Of a DNA stretch of 64,000 nucleotides, positions 1-9,776 are shown in pieces. The DNA is from CAZTQN01 sp964615765. Its GTDB lineage: Bacteria > Planctomycetota > Phycisphaerae > Phycisphaerales > UBA1924. The stretch lies in the NCBI GenBank assembly GCA_964615765.1, contig CAZTQN010000012.1, forward strand, positions 33,018 to 97,017, read 5' to 3'. The position numbers were made by a program, and so were the translations under genes. Positions within the stretch are counted from its first letter, which is position 1. The number at the start of each line of letters is the position of its first letter. Below the pieces are notes generated by a model that was not told the origin of the DNA, did not search any database, and saw nothing but the letters and a program-made list of their open reading frames with translations.

Positions 1-2
1 GA

Positions 3-737
3 GCGTTTGTCTGGACACAGAGCGACGGTATGGTGATGGTTCCTCGCTTGCCCGGCCTACCGGGCACTTGGCCCTCCACTGCGACGGCGATCAGCTCGGA
101 TGGATCTGTTGTGGTGGGCGGCGACGGAACCGGTGCATTCCGATGGCATCTGGGAAGCCAAGTCCAAGAGCTTTCTTGGCTTGCAGGATCCACCGGATGT
201 TCGCCGATGGCAGTATCGGAGTTCGGAACTAGGATTGTGGGTTTATGTAACAATGGTCAAGGCTTCGTCTGGGACAACGCAATCGGCCTGCTTCCCGCCG
301 TTCAATTCTTACAACAAGCAGGAATCCAAACAAGCGGATTAGAAATTCAGCTGGTGTCTGGAATTTCAGACGACGGCACTGTCCTGCTCTTTGAGGGCAC
401 TCTCGACGGCGTGCGGCAAACTTTTGTCGCCAAGGGACTCCCGCGCAGTACATCTATCGGTGCTTGCTGCAGCGGAACGAGTTGCTCCCTGACCCTCGCT
501 GCAGGATGTAGCGCCAGCTTTGTCCCCGCCGTAAGCAGCTGTGGAACTGCTCAGAATCCCGTCGCATGCTGTCGGGTGAACGTAAATCAGATGAACGGCG
601 TCTCCGTCCAAGACATCTTCGACTTCCTCGCCGCATGGTTTGGGGGCAACATTGCAGTAGCCAACTTCAACGCTGATTGCTGCATCACCGTGCAAGACCT
701 GTTTGACTTCCTCGGCGCGTACTTTGCAGGCTGCTAG
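3..737 (+). CDS. HAF-repeat / GC-type dockerin exported protein, 5' end outside window
   Basis: The reading frame is open from base 3, and the codons before the first ATG (base 30) read AFVWTQSDG, which continues a HAF-type repeat (A-F-x-W-T ... D-G-M ... L-P-G). The gene therefore starts outside the window and the ATG at 30 is internal. Two or three degenerate HAF repeats (S-x-D-G-x-V-V-V-G-G; G-I-S-D-D-G-T) are followed by one six-cysteine module starting GACCSGTSC and a C-terminal dockerin with two VQDIFDFL/VQDLFDFL helices ending in AGC. HAF-repeat proteins are extracellular beta-propeller-like proteins of unknown function. Base composition is clearly less GC-rich than the rest of the window (codons such as TTA, AGA, CAA, AAT), which suggests a different history. 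The dockerin lacks the usual DYN in loop 1 (it reads RVNVNQMNG). Confidence 0.8.
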   Translation, partial: AFVWTQSDGMVMVPRLPGLPGTWPSTATAISSDGSVVVGGDGTGAFRWHLGSQVQELSWLAGSTGCSPMAVSEFGTRIVGLCNNGQGFVWDNAIGLLPAVQFLQQAGIQTSGLEIQLVSGISDDGTVLLFEGTLDGVRQTFVAKGLPRSTSIGACCSGTSCSLTLAAGCSASFVPAVSSCGTAQNPVACCRVNVNQMNGVSVQDIFDFLAAWFGGNIAVANFNADCCITVQDLFDFLGAYFAGC

Positions 738-975
738 CGCGGTATGGTCTGGCTCTGTCGCATTGTTTGCGTCGTCTGACTTGATTGTCGACTTTGTCGG
801 CTGGCACGAATGCAGCGATCTGCGCGGACAAAGACAAGCGTTCTCAGCCAGCGCTGGCTGCAATGCGCGCCTTGTTCCCGGCCTGCGCTGAAGGGCGCTA
901 AACTCCCGCCATGCTGGGTCTCGCGGATGTCGCCTGTCCCAGCCGGCAAGTGCGTGTAGATGGCGGGGCGGGAGG
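738..975. other. Intergenic region with a perfect 16-bp palindrome
   Basis: No coding signal is seen. A perfect palindrome CAGCCAGCGCTGGCTG lies at 845-860. It has no loop and no T-run, so it is not an ordinary terminator; it could be an operator-like site or chance in GC-rich DNA. No convincing promoter for the downstream M16 gene was found. Confidence 0.4.
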
Positions 976-3951
976 ATGGCACTGGAGTCTTCGGACATGA
1001 ATATGCAGCGTCGGTCGATGGCGGTGGTGGTGCGTTTCCTGGCGGGTACGTCGCTCGGTCTGGCGGTGGTGAGCGGGGCGGCCTTCGGGCAGGGGAGCGC
1101 ACCGGCGCCGGCGGCGGCGGCGAGCGCGGGCGGGGCGTTGGATCTGAAGGCCGCGCTCCCGGCGGACCCGCGGCTGGTGACCGGTACGCTGCCCAACGGG
1201 CTGTCGTACGTGGTGGTGAAGCACAGCAACCCGCCCGGCCGCGCGAACATGTACATCCATGTGTCGTCGGGCTCCTTGAACGAGACCGACGCGCAGCGCG
1301 GCCTGGCCCACTACCTCGAGCACCTGGCGTTCAACGGGTCGAAGAACTTCCCGCCGGGGACGGTGGTGGACTTCTTCCAGTCGATGGGTCTGACCTTCGG
1401 CCAGCACCAGAACGCGTTCACGTCGTTCGATCAGACGACGTACATCCTGTCGTTCCCGGACACGAAGGCCGAGACGATGGAACGCGGGATGAAGTTCTTC
1501 AGCGACGTCGCGTTCGGCATGCTGCTGCTGGACGCGGAGATCGAGGAAGAGCGTCAGGTGATCATGGAAGAGAAGCGGACGCGGCTGTCGGCGCAGCAGC
1601 GCGTGCAGGAGTTCGTGCTGCAGCGGCTGATGCCGGGGTCTTTGATCGGCGACCGGCTCCCGATCGGGACCGAGCAGACGATCATGGGCGTCAAGCGGCC
1701 GGACTTCATGGACTACTACTCGCGGTGGTACGTCCCGTCGAACATGACGGTGATCGTGGTCGCGGACGCCGAGCCGGCGACGGTGGTCGAGCAGATCTCC
1801 AAGAGCTTCAGCGGGGGCGAGAAGACCCCGCGGCCGGAGGACGTGGACCCGGGCGTGAAGCCCTACACCGAGAGCCGCGCGATCGTCGCGAGCGACCCGG
1901 AACTGACGCGTGGCGAGGTGGCCATCGTGTCGGTGGGCGGCAAGCAGGACCCCGTGCAGACGGTCGCCGACTTCCGGCGCGAGGCGGTGCGCGACATCGC
2001 GGTGCAGGCGTTCAACCGGCGCATCGACGCCAAGCTCGCCAAGGGCGGGATGGCGATGACCAACGGGTTCGCGATGGCGATGAACCTGTTCAACTCGGCG
2101 CACATGCGGCAGGTGGGGGCTTCGGGCGAACCGGGCAAGTGGAAGGACATGCTGGCGGAACTGGGCACCGAGCTCAAGCGTGCCCGCTTGCACGGGTTCA
2201 CGCAGCGCGAGATCGATGACGTGAAGAACGAGCTGCGGGCCGGGGCGGAGCAGTACCTGGAGCAGGAGAAGACGATCCCCGCGCCGGCGCTGATCCGGAC
2301 GATCAACAACTCGGTGGCGACGGGCGACGTGTTCATGAGCGCCCAGCAGGAGCTTGATCTCTACACCTCGATCCTGCCGACGGTGAGCCGCGAGGAAGTG
2401 GTGGCGGCGTTCAACGAGCTGTTCGGGAACGAGCACGTGACGTTCCTGGCGCAGCTGCCGACGGGCGTCGAGGGCGGCGTGCCGAGCGAGAGCGACCTCT
2501 TGGCGCTGGGCAAGAAGGCGCTGGACGTGAAGCCGGAAGCCGAGAGCGAGGCGGCCCGGGCGTCGTCGCTGATGGAGAAGGCGCCCACGCCGGGCAAGGT
2601 CGTTGAGACGACGGTGCACGAGGGCGCGGGCGTGACGAGCGCCTGGCTGGACAACGGCGTGCGCGTGCACCACCGCAGCATGGACATCCGCAAGGACAAC
2701 GTGTGGATCCAGATCAACCTGGCGGCGGGGCAGATCCAGGAGACCGGGAGCGTGGCGCGCGGGACGACCGACGTCGCGGGCCTGGCCTGGGGCACGCCGG
2801 CGACCAGCACGCTGTCGTCGACGGAGATCCGCGACCTGATGACGGGCAAGAAGGTTGAAGTCGGCGGCGGGATCGGGACCGACACGATGTCGATCGTGGT
2901 CTCGGGCAGCCCGGCGGACCTGGAGGCCGGCCTGCAGCAGGCGCACCTGATGCTGACGGACCCGAAGATCGAGCCGAGCGCGATGGAGCGGTGGAAGACG
3001 TCGGTCCTGCAGTCGATCGCGGCCCGCGCGTCGACGCCGCAGGCGGCCTTCGCCGAGGCGCTCACGAGCACGTTGTTCCCGCCGAGCGAGGCGCGGACGC
3101 AGCTGCTCACGGCGGAGCAGGTGAACGCGCTGAAGATCGAGCCGGCGCAGGCGTGGCTGACGAGCACGGTGCGGTCGGCGCCGATGGAAGTGTCGGTGGT
3201 CGGCGACATCACGCTCGAGCGGGCGATGCAGCTGGTGACGACGTACATCGGCTCGCTCCCCAAGCGGGAGCGGATCGGGGCGTCGACGCTGGACGACCTG
3301 CGCACGATCGCCAAGCGTCCGGGCCCGATCGAGACGCGCAAGCAGATCGACACGCAGACGGCCCAGGCCGTGGTCGCGAGCGGGTTCTACGGGCCGGACG
3401 CGGAGAACGTGGCGGACACGCGGACGATGATGATGGCGTCGCGTGTGCTGTCGACGCGGATCCTGAAGAAGATCCGCGAGAAGGAGCAGCTGGTGTACTC
3501 GGCGGGCGCGCGGCTGCAGCCGGGCGACGCGTACCCGGGCTACGGCGTGATGATGATGGCCGCCCCGACCGAGCCGGCGAAGGTCGATCGCCTGATCGCG
3601 TCGACGGCGGAGATCTGGAAGGAGTTCGCCGAGGGCGGGCCGACGAGCGAGGAGATCGACGTCGCGAAGAAGCAGCTGGCGAACCAGCTCGACGAGACGA
3701 TGAAGCAGCCGGACTTCTGGCTGGCGCGGCTGGGGACGCTGGGGTACCGGAACGTCAAGCTCGACGACGTGATGGCGGCGAACGCGTTCTACCAGTCGCT
3801 CACGCCGGAAGCCGTCAAGACGGTGTTCGCCAAGTACTACAAGCCCGAGGCGGTCGTGACGGCGGTGGTGATGCCGAAGACGCCGTCGGCGGGTGACGCC
3901 GTCAAGCCGGCCAACGGCCCGGCGGCCCAGCCCACCAAGTCGGCGAACTGA
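976..3951 (+). CDS. M16 family zinc metallopeptidase (pitrilysin/insulinase type)
   Basis: Exported M16 peptidase of up to 991 residues, the normal size for a two-domain single-chain family member. An N-terminal hydrophobic signal peptide ends near residue 38 (AAFGQG). The inverted zinc motif HxxEH is complete as H112-Y-L-E115-H116, and the third ligand Glu lies 76 residues further on at E192 (EIEEERQVIMEE), the spacing known for pitrilysin. Two repeated M16 halves follow, and the second (from about residue 560) lacks the zinc motif, as usual for this family. The ATG at 976 abuts a GGAGG; an ATG at 997, with GGAG at 984-987 nine bases upstream, has better spacing and may be the true start. 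It probably degrades peptides in the periplasm. A hairpin terminator follows. Confidence 0.93.
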   Translation: MALESSDMNMQRRSMAVVVRFLAGTSLGLAVVSGAAFGQGSAPAPAAAASAGGALDLKAALPADPRLVTGTLPNGLSYVVVKHSNPPGRANMYIHVSSGSLNETDAQRGLAHYLEHLAFNGSKNFPPGTVVDFFQSMGLTFGQHQNAFTSFDQTTYILSFPDTKAETMERGMKFFSDVAFGMLLLDAEIEEERQVIMEEKRTRLSAQQRVQEFVLQRLMPGSLIGDRLPIGTEQTIMGVKRPDFMDYYSRWYVPSNMTVIVVADAEPATVVEQISKSFSGGEKTPRPEDVDPGVKPYTESRAIVASDPELTRGEVAIVSVGGKQDPVQTVADFRREAVRDIAVQAFNRRIDAKLAKGGMAMTNGFAMAMNLFNSAHMRQVGASGEPGKWKDMLAELGTELKRARLHGFTQREIDDVKNELRAGAEQYLEQEKTIPAPALIRTINNSVATGDVFMSAQQELDLYTSILPTVSREEVVAAFNELFGNEHVTFLAQLPTGVEGGVPSESDLLALGKKALDVKPEAESEAARASSLMEKAPTPGKVVETTVHEGAGVTSAWLDNGVRVHHRSMDIRKDNVWIQINLAAGQIQETGSVARGTTDVAGLAWGTPATSTLSSTEIRDLMTGKKVEVGGGIGTDTMSIVVSGSPADLEAGLQQAHLMLTDPKIEPSAMERWKTSVLQSIAARASTPQAAFAEALTSTLFPPSEARTQLLTAEQVNALKIEPAQAWLTSTVRSAPMEVSVVGDITLERAMQLVTTYIGSLPKRERIGASTLDDLRTIAKRPGPIETRKQIDTQTAQAVVASGFYGPDAENVADTRTMMMASRVLSTRILKKIREKEQLVYSAGARLQPGDAYPGYGVMMMAAPTEPAKVDRLIASTAEIWKEFAEGGPTSEEIDVAKKQLANQLDETMKQPDFWLARLGTLGYRNVKLDDVMAANAFYQSLTPEAVKTVFAKYYKPEAVVTAVVMPKTPSAGDAVKPANGPAAQPTKSAN

Positions 3952-3976
3952 TCGCTGACGGAGAAAACAAGTTCAA

Positions 3977-4012
3977 CAGCCGCCCGGTGTGATGCCGGGC
4001 GGTTGTGCTTTT
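3977..4012 (+). terminator. Rho-independent terminator of the M16 gene
   Basis: An 11-bp stem (3977-3987 with 3995-4005, one G:U pair) with a 7-nt loop is followed by GTGCTTTT. It lies 25 bases after the stop codon of the peptidase gene. Confidence 0.75.
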
Positions 4013-4071
4013 GGCATGAAGAAGAGGCAGCAACCCCACGCGGAGCGTGGGGGTACCCGGGGCGGCGCGGC

Positions 4072-4872
4072 TCACTTCTGGGTGCGGGAGAGTTCGATGA
4101 GGGCGGCGTGCTTCATGAGCGCGGCGCAGGCGGTGCTGGCGGCGGCGAGCCAGCCGGGCAGGCCGTCGAGCACGCCGCGTTTGAGCACGAGTTGTTTGAA
4201 CATGGCGCCGGCGGGCGAGAGGAGCAGTCGCGTGCGGCTGCCGCGAATGCCGGCGGCGTGCAGGCTCTGTGCCATCGTCGTCGCGTGGGCGTGCTGCTTG
4301 CGGAGATGTTCGATGAACGTCGGGAACGAGTCGTGGCGCAGCGTGCCGGGGAGGCGGCCGGCGGGCGCGCCGGGGCGGCGGAGTTCGAGCTTGTCGTGCG
4401 GGTCGAGCCCGCCCCACTGGGCCGAGCCGCGACGGACCAGACGCAGGCGCCACTCGGGCTGCCAGACGTAGCGCAGCGGGCGGCCCTGGTAATAGGTCAT
4501 GCGGTTGAGCGCGTAGCCGTCGGGCTTGGAAGGCGCGTCGGCGGCGAGCGCGGCCCGGATCCCGGCGGCGAGTTCGGGCAGAACGCTCTCATCCGAGTCG
4601 ATGCACAAGACCCACTCGAGCGTGCACGCTTCGAGGGCGAGCTGCTTGGTCTTGATGTGCCCGAGCCAGGGGGAGTGCACAACCCGCGCGCCGGCGGCTT
4701 CGAGCATCGGGATGGTGGCGTCGGTCGAGCCGGAATCGATCGCGACGATCTCGCTGGCGAGGCCGCGGAGGGAGGCGAGCGTCGCGCCGATCGTGTCCTG
4801 ATTGTTCTTGCACACGATCGCGGCGGAGAGCGGCAGGCGCGAAGGGGCAAGGGGCTCGGACGGAGAAGACAT
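4072..4872 (-). CDS. Glycosyltransferase family 2 (LPS core WaaE/KdtX-like)
   Basis: 266 residues with a GT-A fold signature: AAIVCKNNQDTIGATLASL at the N-terminus, EIVAIDSGSTDAT, and a DxD nucleotide-sugar/metal motif at D92-S-D94 (CIDSDESV). The CKNN ... IDSGSTD ... DSDE pattern is that of the WaaE/KdtX-like beta-glucosyltransferases that modify lipopolysaccharide core or similar surface glycans. There is no transmembrane segment apart from a short hydrophobic stretch near the C-terminus, so it probably works at the inner face of the cytoplasmic membrane. It starts at an ATG and is a single-gene unit downstream of the AsmA-like gene on the same strand, with about 100 bp between them. The exact donor and acceptor cannot be read from the sequence. 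Confidence 0.85.
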   Translation of the reverse strand: MSSPSEPLAPSRLPLSAAIVCKNNQDTIGATLASLRGLASEIVAIDSGSTDATIPMLEAAGARVVHSPWLGHIKTKQLALEACTLEWVLCIDSDESVLPELAAGIRAALAADAPSKPDGYALNRMTYYQGRPLRYVWQPEWRLRLVRRGSAQWGGLDPHDKLELRRPGAPAGRLPGTLRHDSFPTFIEHLRKQHAHATTMAQSLHAAGIRGSRTRLLLSPAGAMFKQLVLKRGVLDGLPGWLAAASTACAALMKHAALIELSRTQK

Positions 4873-4935
4873 GGCGTGAGGGTACCGCGCGGTCGATCGA
4901 AGGCAGGCGGGACGCCTGAACTCGGCTGCCCTCCC

Positions 4936-4963
4936 CCTAGTGCCCAGTGCCTAGTGCCCAGTG
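4936..4963. repeat. Tandem heptamer CCYAGTG, four units
   Basis: Four perfect 7-bp units alternate CCTAGTG / CCCAGTG between the AsmA-like and glycosyltransferase genes. This is the only locus of this unit in the window. It resembles in style the short tandemly repeated heptamers known from cyanobacterial intergenic DNA. Confidence 0.8.
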
Positions 4964-4973
4964 CCTCTCCCCA

Positions 4974-7900
4974 TCAGTTCTTCGGCTTTTCCTTGGGCTT
5001 GAAGAGATCCTTGATGGTGCGGTCGAGGGTGTCCTTGATGGCCTCGGCGGGCTTTTCGATGAGGTTTTTGCCGGCTTCCTGGGCGAAGAGGCCGGGGTCG
5101 GGCGTGAGGGAGGGGTTGTCGAGCGAGCCGCGGAGGCGCCAGGGGAACATCGTGGCCTTGTCGAGGACGCCGAGGTTGACGCCGAGCCCGCCGCCGCCGA
5201 AGAGCCCGATGGCGCGGTCGGTCATGAGGCCGAGGGGGATGTAGGTAACGCAGTCGAGGCGGCGGTTGACAAGGTCGACCTGGCCGCGGGTTTCGATGGA
5301 GAACTCGCCGATGGGGAGGCGGAAGCGGTCGTAGTTGGCGACGCCCTGTTCGAAGCGGACGACGAAGGGTTCGATGCGTCGCCCGACTTCGCCGGCGGTG
5401 CGGAGGCCGACGGCGTTCATGACGTCGGCGAGGATGCCCTGGGTGGTGAAGCGGGCGACGCCGGGGTCGATGCGGACGAGGCCGTTGAGTTTGCGGAGGT
5501 CGCCGTCGATGGGGACGCGGAGGGTCTCGGCCTGGATGATCGCGGGGTCGTCGGTGGTGTTCTTTTCGAGGGTCTTGACGATGGGGACGCCGCCGGAGAG
5601 TTGTTCGACCAGGGCGGGGCGGATCTCGATGATGCGGAGGCCGGTGTCGCCGGCCTGGATGAAAGCGCCGTTCTGGATGTCGCCCAGGAGGCGGGCGGTG
5701 GCGCGGGGGCTGACAGCCGTGGCGTCGATGCGGCCGGTGGCGATGCCCCCGCCGGCGGCGGCGGCGCCGGGCGGATTGCCGGGCTGGTTCTGTCCGGGCT
5801 GGTTCTGATTCGGCTGGTTCTGACTCTGATTCGGCGCGGCGGCGAGCGAGACGTTGTCGGCCCGGGCCTTGAGGTCGATCGTCGGGCCGAGGGCTTCGAC
5901 GAGCAGGCCCTTCTGCTGGCCCAGCTGGTCGACGATGGCGGTGGGGAACTGCGCGAAGTCGGCGTCGAGGTTGAAGATGGCGTTCTTGGCGTTGATGACG
6001 CCGGTGCTGTCGGCGAGGTTGACGATGGAGGCGCGGGCGGAGGAGGGCTTGCCCGCGGCGGCGTCGGCGCCGGAGATGCGGGCGATGGAAAGGTCGGCGT
6101 CGATGGCGCCGGGCTGTTGTCCGGAGCGGACGGCGGCCTGGATCTGATCGAAGGTGAGCGGGCTGGGCTGATCGGCGGCGGCGCCGATCCCGCCGCGACG
6201 GACGGTGGCGGCGATCTGCGGGATCGCGACCGAGGCGTCGAGCGCGAAGACGCCGGGGAGCATGGGCCCGCGGGCGGGCGCGCCGGCGGTGGCCGCGGCG
6301 GGCATGGCGACGCTCAGACGCTGCAGGCGCAGGCTGACGGGCGCGGACTGTGTGATGGTGAGGCTGGGCGGCGGGGCGCCGGGCTTGCCCGCGCCGAGGA
6401 CGACGCGGTTGAGGAACGCCGCGTCGGGCGTCCAGGTGATGTTCGCCGGGGCGTCGAGCGACAGGCGGTCTTGCCCGAGCGTGAGCGCGATGTTGTCGGC
6501 GCCGGAGAGCTTGGGGGCCTGGATCGCGGCGACGAGTTTCTGGATGCCTTGGCCCGCGGGTGTGACGCTGGCGCGGATGTCGGCCGTCGGGCCCAGCGCG
6601 CCGGTGAGTTGCCCGTTCTGGTTCAGCAGCGCGTCGATGGCGACGACGTCGAGCCCGGCGAGCGCGGCCTGAGCCGAGCGGAGCGCGGGGGCGACCTTGC
6701 CCTCGGCGTTCTTGGCGAAGGCGAGGGTCGCGGTGGCGTCGAGGTCGGCGATGCGTCCGGGGGCGCCGGGCCCCCCACTGCTGCTGATGCCGGCGCCGCG
6801 GAGGATCTGCGCGCCGGCCTTGATGTCGGCCTGCTTGCCGTCGCCCGCGGGGTCGCCCGCGAGGGCGGCGATGGGCGCGCGGGCTTCGACATTCAGGCGG
6901 CGAACCTGGACCTGCGTGGTCGTCGGGCGGCCCGAAGGGTCGGTGCCGACGGCGACGTTGTCGACGATGATGTCGCGGTCGGAGGTGATGGCGATGACGG
7001 CGTCGCCGGCGCGGGCGAAGTCTGGCGAAACGCCGCCGTCTTGCCCGGCCTTGAGCGGGACGTCGATGGCTTCAATAGCGCGGAGCGAGACGGTGAAGGG
7101 CTGCGCGATGGCCATCGGCGTCGTGCCGGACTTGGCCGACTGGGCCAGGGCGGGGTTGAGCGTCGCGGGGTCGGCGGTGAGAGTGACGTCGGCCTTGCCG
7201 ATGCTGGCGAGCGTCGGCGTGACGCGGGCGCGAATCTCGCCGCCCACGCCCTGCGCGGCGGTGGTGAGCGTGACGGTGGCGGCGGTGCCGGCCGGCGCGC
7301 CGCCTTCGAGGATCGGCTCGAAGCGCGTCGTCAACGTCGCGGAGCGCCCGACGGCGCCGCGGACGATGGCGCCGACGGCGTCGGTAGACGCGGGGTCGAA
7401 CATGGTGGCCAGGCCCGGGGCGATCTGCAGGACGGAGGCGGGCAGTTCGACGATCTCGAACGTGCCGCTCGCGCCCATGCGGAGCGCGAGATCGAGCCCG
7501 GCGGACTTGGGCAGGCGGCCTTGCTTCATGCCCTCGAGCGTGATCTGGGCGGCGGAGCGGAAGGGCTGACCGGCGTGCACGAAGCGGCCGGCGTGCTGGA
7601 TGGAGGGCGCGACGCCGGGCGCGAGGGTGATCGCGACGTCGGCGGTGTCGATGACCAGCGGCTGTGCGGGCTGCGCAGGAGCCGGCGCGGGGGCGGCGGC
7701 CTGGGCCGGGTCGGTCGATGCGGCTGGCGCGGGTGTTGGCGGCGTGACGCGGAGGTCGGCGACTTGAGCCGTCACCCGGGCCCGGATGGCGGACATCGCG
7801 TCGGGCTTGGAGAGGTCGGCGAGGTTGACGGCGAGATCGGTGATGCCGGCGCGGACGCGGCCGGCGCCGTCGACGGCGAGGCTCGGGCCCGCCGCGCGGC

Positions 7901-9776
7901 GGATGACGGGCCCGGCGCTGGCGATCTCGAGCGTAATGCCGGCGGGGCCGGTGGTAAGCGCGCCGGCGTTGTGCGCGAGTTCACCCGTGGCGCGGACGTT
8001 GGCGGACGTGAGATTCAGCGTGACCTGGGCCGGCGGGAGCGGCGCGTTCGTGACGCCGAGCGGGTACGCGCGGAGGTCGGCACGGGCGGTGAGCGCGGCG
8101 TCGAGCGTCGGGCCGACGTCGGTGGTGAGGTCGACCGGCAGGTTCATCCCGGCCACGAGCGGCTGGATGAGCGCGGTGGCGACGCCCTGGGCTCGGATCT
8201 CCGCGTCGAGGCTGTCGGCGAGGGTCGCCGGCGGGCCGCCCGCGGCGGGGCGCTGCAGCGCGCGGACGCGGCCAGCTTGATCGAGCAGGCCCGCGACGGT
8301 GGCGCTGAGGTTGATGGTGCCGCCCGAGGCGCCGTCGACGGCGGCCTGCACCGCGCCGCTGAGCGTCACGGGCTGGGCGAGGTCGGGCGCGATCAGGGCC
8401 AGCCGCGTCGGCTCGATGCGGAACGGACGCCACTCCGCGGGCGCGCCGGGCTGATTCGGCTGGTTGGGCTGATTGGGCTGATTGGCGGCGGCTTGATTGG
8501 GAGCGGAGAGCGCGACGCGGCCTTCGGCGGCGCCGATGTTGAGCGCGATCTCGACGCCCATGCCGCGGGCGTCGATGGTCGCCGCGTCGATGCCCGCGCC
8601 GCTGGCGGGGAGCGGGAGGCGGAGGCGCGTGATGGCGAGTTCGACGGGCGGCTCGGGAGACGTGAGGCGGATCTGGCGGGCGGCGGACTCGACCGCGGCC
8701 CGGGTCGCCGGGAGGCGCGCGAGGAAGGCGGTGGAGGCGATGGTGAAGCGGTTGGCGTTCTGCGCGGCGGCGGCGGGCGTGCTGAGCACGCCGTCGACGA
8801 CGGTGAGGGCCAGCGCGCCGTTCACGCCGGGCGAGGTGATGCTGAGATTGGCGACGGCGTTCTTGAGATCGCCGTCGGCGGAGAGGGTGATGTCGGCGTC
8901 TTCGCCGAGGAGCGCGAGCAGCGCGCCCTGCTGGGCGGCGAGGGCGTCGATGACGCCGACGGGCGCGCCCTCGATTTGCCCGGTGATCTTCACGTTGTCG
9001 AGCTTGCCGGTGTCGAAGGTCTGGCCGGCGGTCTTGATGACGGCGTCGACGTTGATGCGGGTGGCGGCGGCGGCAGCGCCGCCGACGGGCGAAGCCCCCA
9101 GGACGCTGGCGTTGAGGTCGGCCTTGGTAGTGACGGTGCCGCCGGCGAGGTTGATGTCGACGGTGCCCTTGAGATCGCGCACGCCGGTCTCTGGGCCGAG
9201 GGTGCCGTCGGCGGCTTTCTCGCGGATGACGACGTCGAGGTCTTTGATCTTGAGCGAGGCCTTGAGCGCCTTGAAGCCCTCGCCGGCGGGCTTAGGTGAG
9301 GCGGGCTTGGGGGCGGCGGGCGCGGGGTTGCGCGGCTCGATGGCCTGGTCGAGGTTGGTCTTGCCGGACGCGTCGCGCTCGATGTCGGCCTGGCCGGCGA
9401 GCTCGATCTCGCCGAGGTCCAGACGCTGCGTGTTCCACCACTGCTCGCTCACGACCTTCCAGAGCGTCGCGGGCGTGGCGACCTGCACGCGGGCGGCGAG
9501 TTTGCCCGCGGGGTCGCGGACCTCGACGGGGCCGATGATCGTCGGACTGAACCAGCCCAGGCTCAGGTTGGTCACCTTCACGGTGCCCTTGATCTGCCCG
9601 GCGGCGGCCCGCTCGATATAGCCCGGCGCGACGGCGCTGGCGATGCTGGGCGCGGCGGCGATCAGCACGACGATGATCAGGAGCATGACCCCGGACGTAA
9701 CGCCCAGGATCAGCCCCCAGCGACGCTTGCGCGGCGCGGTGTTTCGTTCCACCTCGGACCTGCGTGGACCCGGCAT
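4974..9776 (-). CDS. Large AsmA/TamB-like membrane-anchored protein
   Basis: 1600 residues. A basic N-terminus (RKRRWG) precedes one transmembrane helix (about residues 20-45), then an AsmA-type start in which a short helix is followed by G-x-V-x-V-x-x-L-S-L-G-W and a G-P-V-E-V-R-D-P element. The remainder is repetitive beta-strand-rich sequence rich in Ala, Val and Thr, as expected for the bridge-like AsmA/TamB superfamily that spans the periplasm. Two Asn-Gln-Pro low-complexity linkers (runs of NQP, near residues 430 and 1320) separate blocks. The C-terminus (GLGVNLGVLDKATMFPWRL then SLDNPSLTPDP) resembles the C-terminal segment of other AsmA-like proteins. It starts at an ATG preceded by GGAGG (9784-9788). 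It probably has a role in envelope lipid transport or outer-membrane assembly; this is inferred from fold resemblance only. Confidence 0.72.
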   Translation of the reverse strand: MPGPRRSEVERNTAPRKRRWGLILGVTSGVMLLIIVVLIAAAPSIASAVAPGYIERAAAGQIKGTVKVTNLSLGWFSPTIIGPVEVRDPAGKLAARVQVATPATLWKVVSEQWWNTQRLDLGEIELAGQADIERDASGKTNLDQAIEPRNPAPAAPKPASPKPAGEGFKALKASLKIKDLDVVIREKAADGTLGPETGVRDLKGTVDINLAGGTVTTKADLNASVLGASPVGGAAAAATRINVDAVIKTAGQTFDTGKLDNVKITGQIEGAPVGVIDALAAQQGALLALLGEDADITLSADGDLKNAVANLSITSPGVNGALALTVVDGVLSTPAAAAQNANRFTIASTAFLARLPATRAAVESAARQIRLTSPEPPVELAITRLRLPLPASGAGIDAATIDARGMGVEIALNIGAAEGRVALSAPNQAAANQPNQPNQPNQPGAPAEWRPFRIEPTRLALIAPDLAQPVTLSGAVQAAVDGASGGTINLSATVAGLLDQAGRVRALQRPAAGGPPATLADSLDAEIRAQGVATALIQPLVAGMNLPVDLTTDVGPTLDAALTARADLRAYPLGVTNAPLPPAQVTLNLTSANVRATGELAHNAGALTTGPAGITLEIASAGPVIRRAAGPSLAVDGAGRVRAGITDLAVNLADLSKPDAMSAIRARVTAQVADLRVTPPTPAPAASTDPAQAAAPAPAPAQPAQPLVIDTADVAITLAPGVAPSIQHAGRFVHAGQPFRSAAQITLEGMKQGRLPKSAGLDLALRMGASGTFEIVELPASVLQIAPGLATMFDPASTDAVGAIVRGAVGRSATLTTRFEPILEGGAPAGTAATVTLTTAAQGVGGEIRARVTPTLASIGKADVTLTADPATLNPALAQSAKSGTTPMAIAQPFTVSLRAIEAIDVPLKAGQDGGVSPDFARAGDAVIAITSDRDIIVDNVAVGTDPSGRPTTTQVQVRRLNVEARAPIAALAGDPAGDGKQADIKAGAQILRGAGISSSGGPGAPGRIADLDATATLAFAKNAEGKVAPALRSAQAALAGLDVVAIDALLNQNGQLTGALGPTADIRASVTPAGQGIQKLVAAIQAPKLSGADNIALTLGQDRLSLDAPANITWTPDAAFLNRVVLGAGKPGAPPPSLTITQSAPVSLRLQRLSVAMPAAATAGAPARGPMLPGVFALDASVAIPQIAATVRRGGIGAAADQPSPLTFDQIQAAVRSGQQPGAIDADLSIARISGADAAAGKPSSARASIVNLADSTGVINAKNAIFNLDADFAQFPTAIVDQLGQQKGLLVEALGPTIDLKARADNVSLAAAPNQSQNQPNQNQPGQNQPGNPPGAAAAGGGIATGRIDATAVSPRATARLLGDIQNGAFIQAGDTGLRIIEIRPALVEQLSGGVPIVKTLEKNTTDDPAIIQAETLRVPIDGDLRKLNGLVRIDPGVARFTTQGILADVMNAVGLRTAGEVGRRIEPFVVRFEQGVANYDRFRLPIGEFSIETRGQVDLVNRRLDCVTYIPLGLMTDRAIGLFGGGGLGVNLGVLDKATMFPWRLRGSLDNPSLTPDPGLFAQEAGKNLIEKPAEAIKDTLDRTIKDLFKPKEKPKN

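Noticed and set aside
4947..9299. 1450-codon plus-strand open frame opposite the AsmA-like gene
   Set aside because: Repetitive Gly/Asp/Ala-rich translation without any family motif; it is the antisense shadow of a GC-rich gene with a better start and domain structure.
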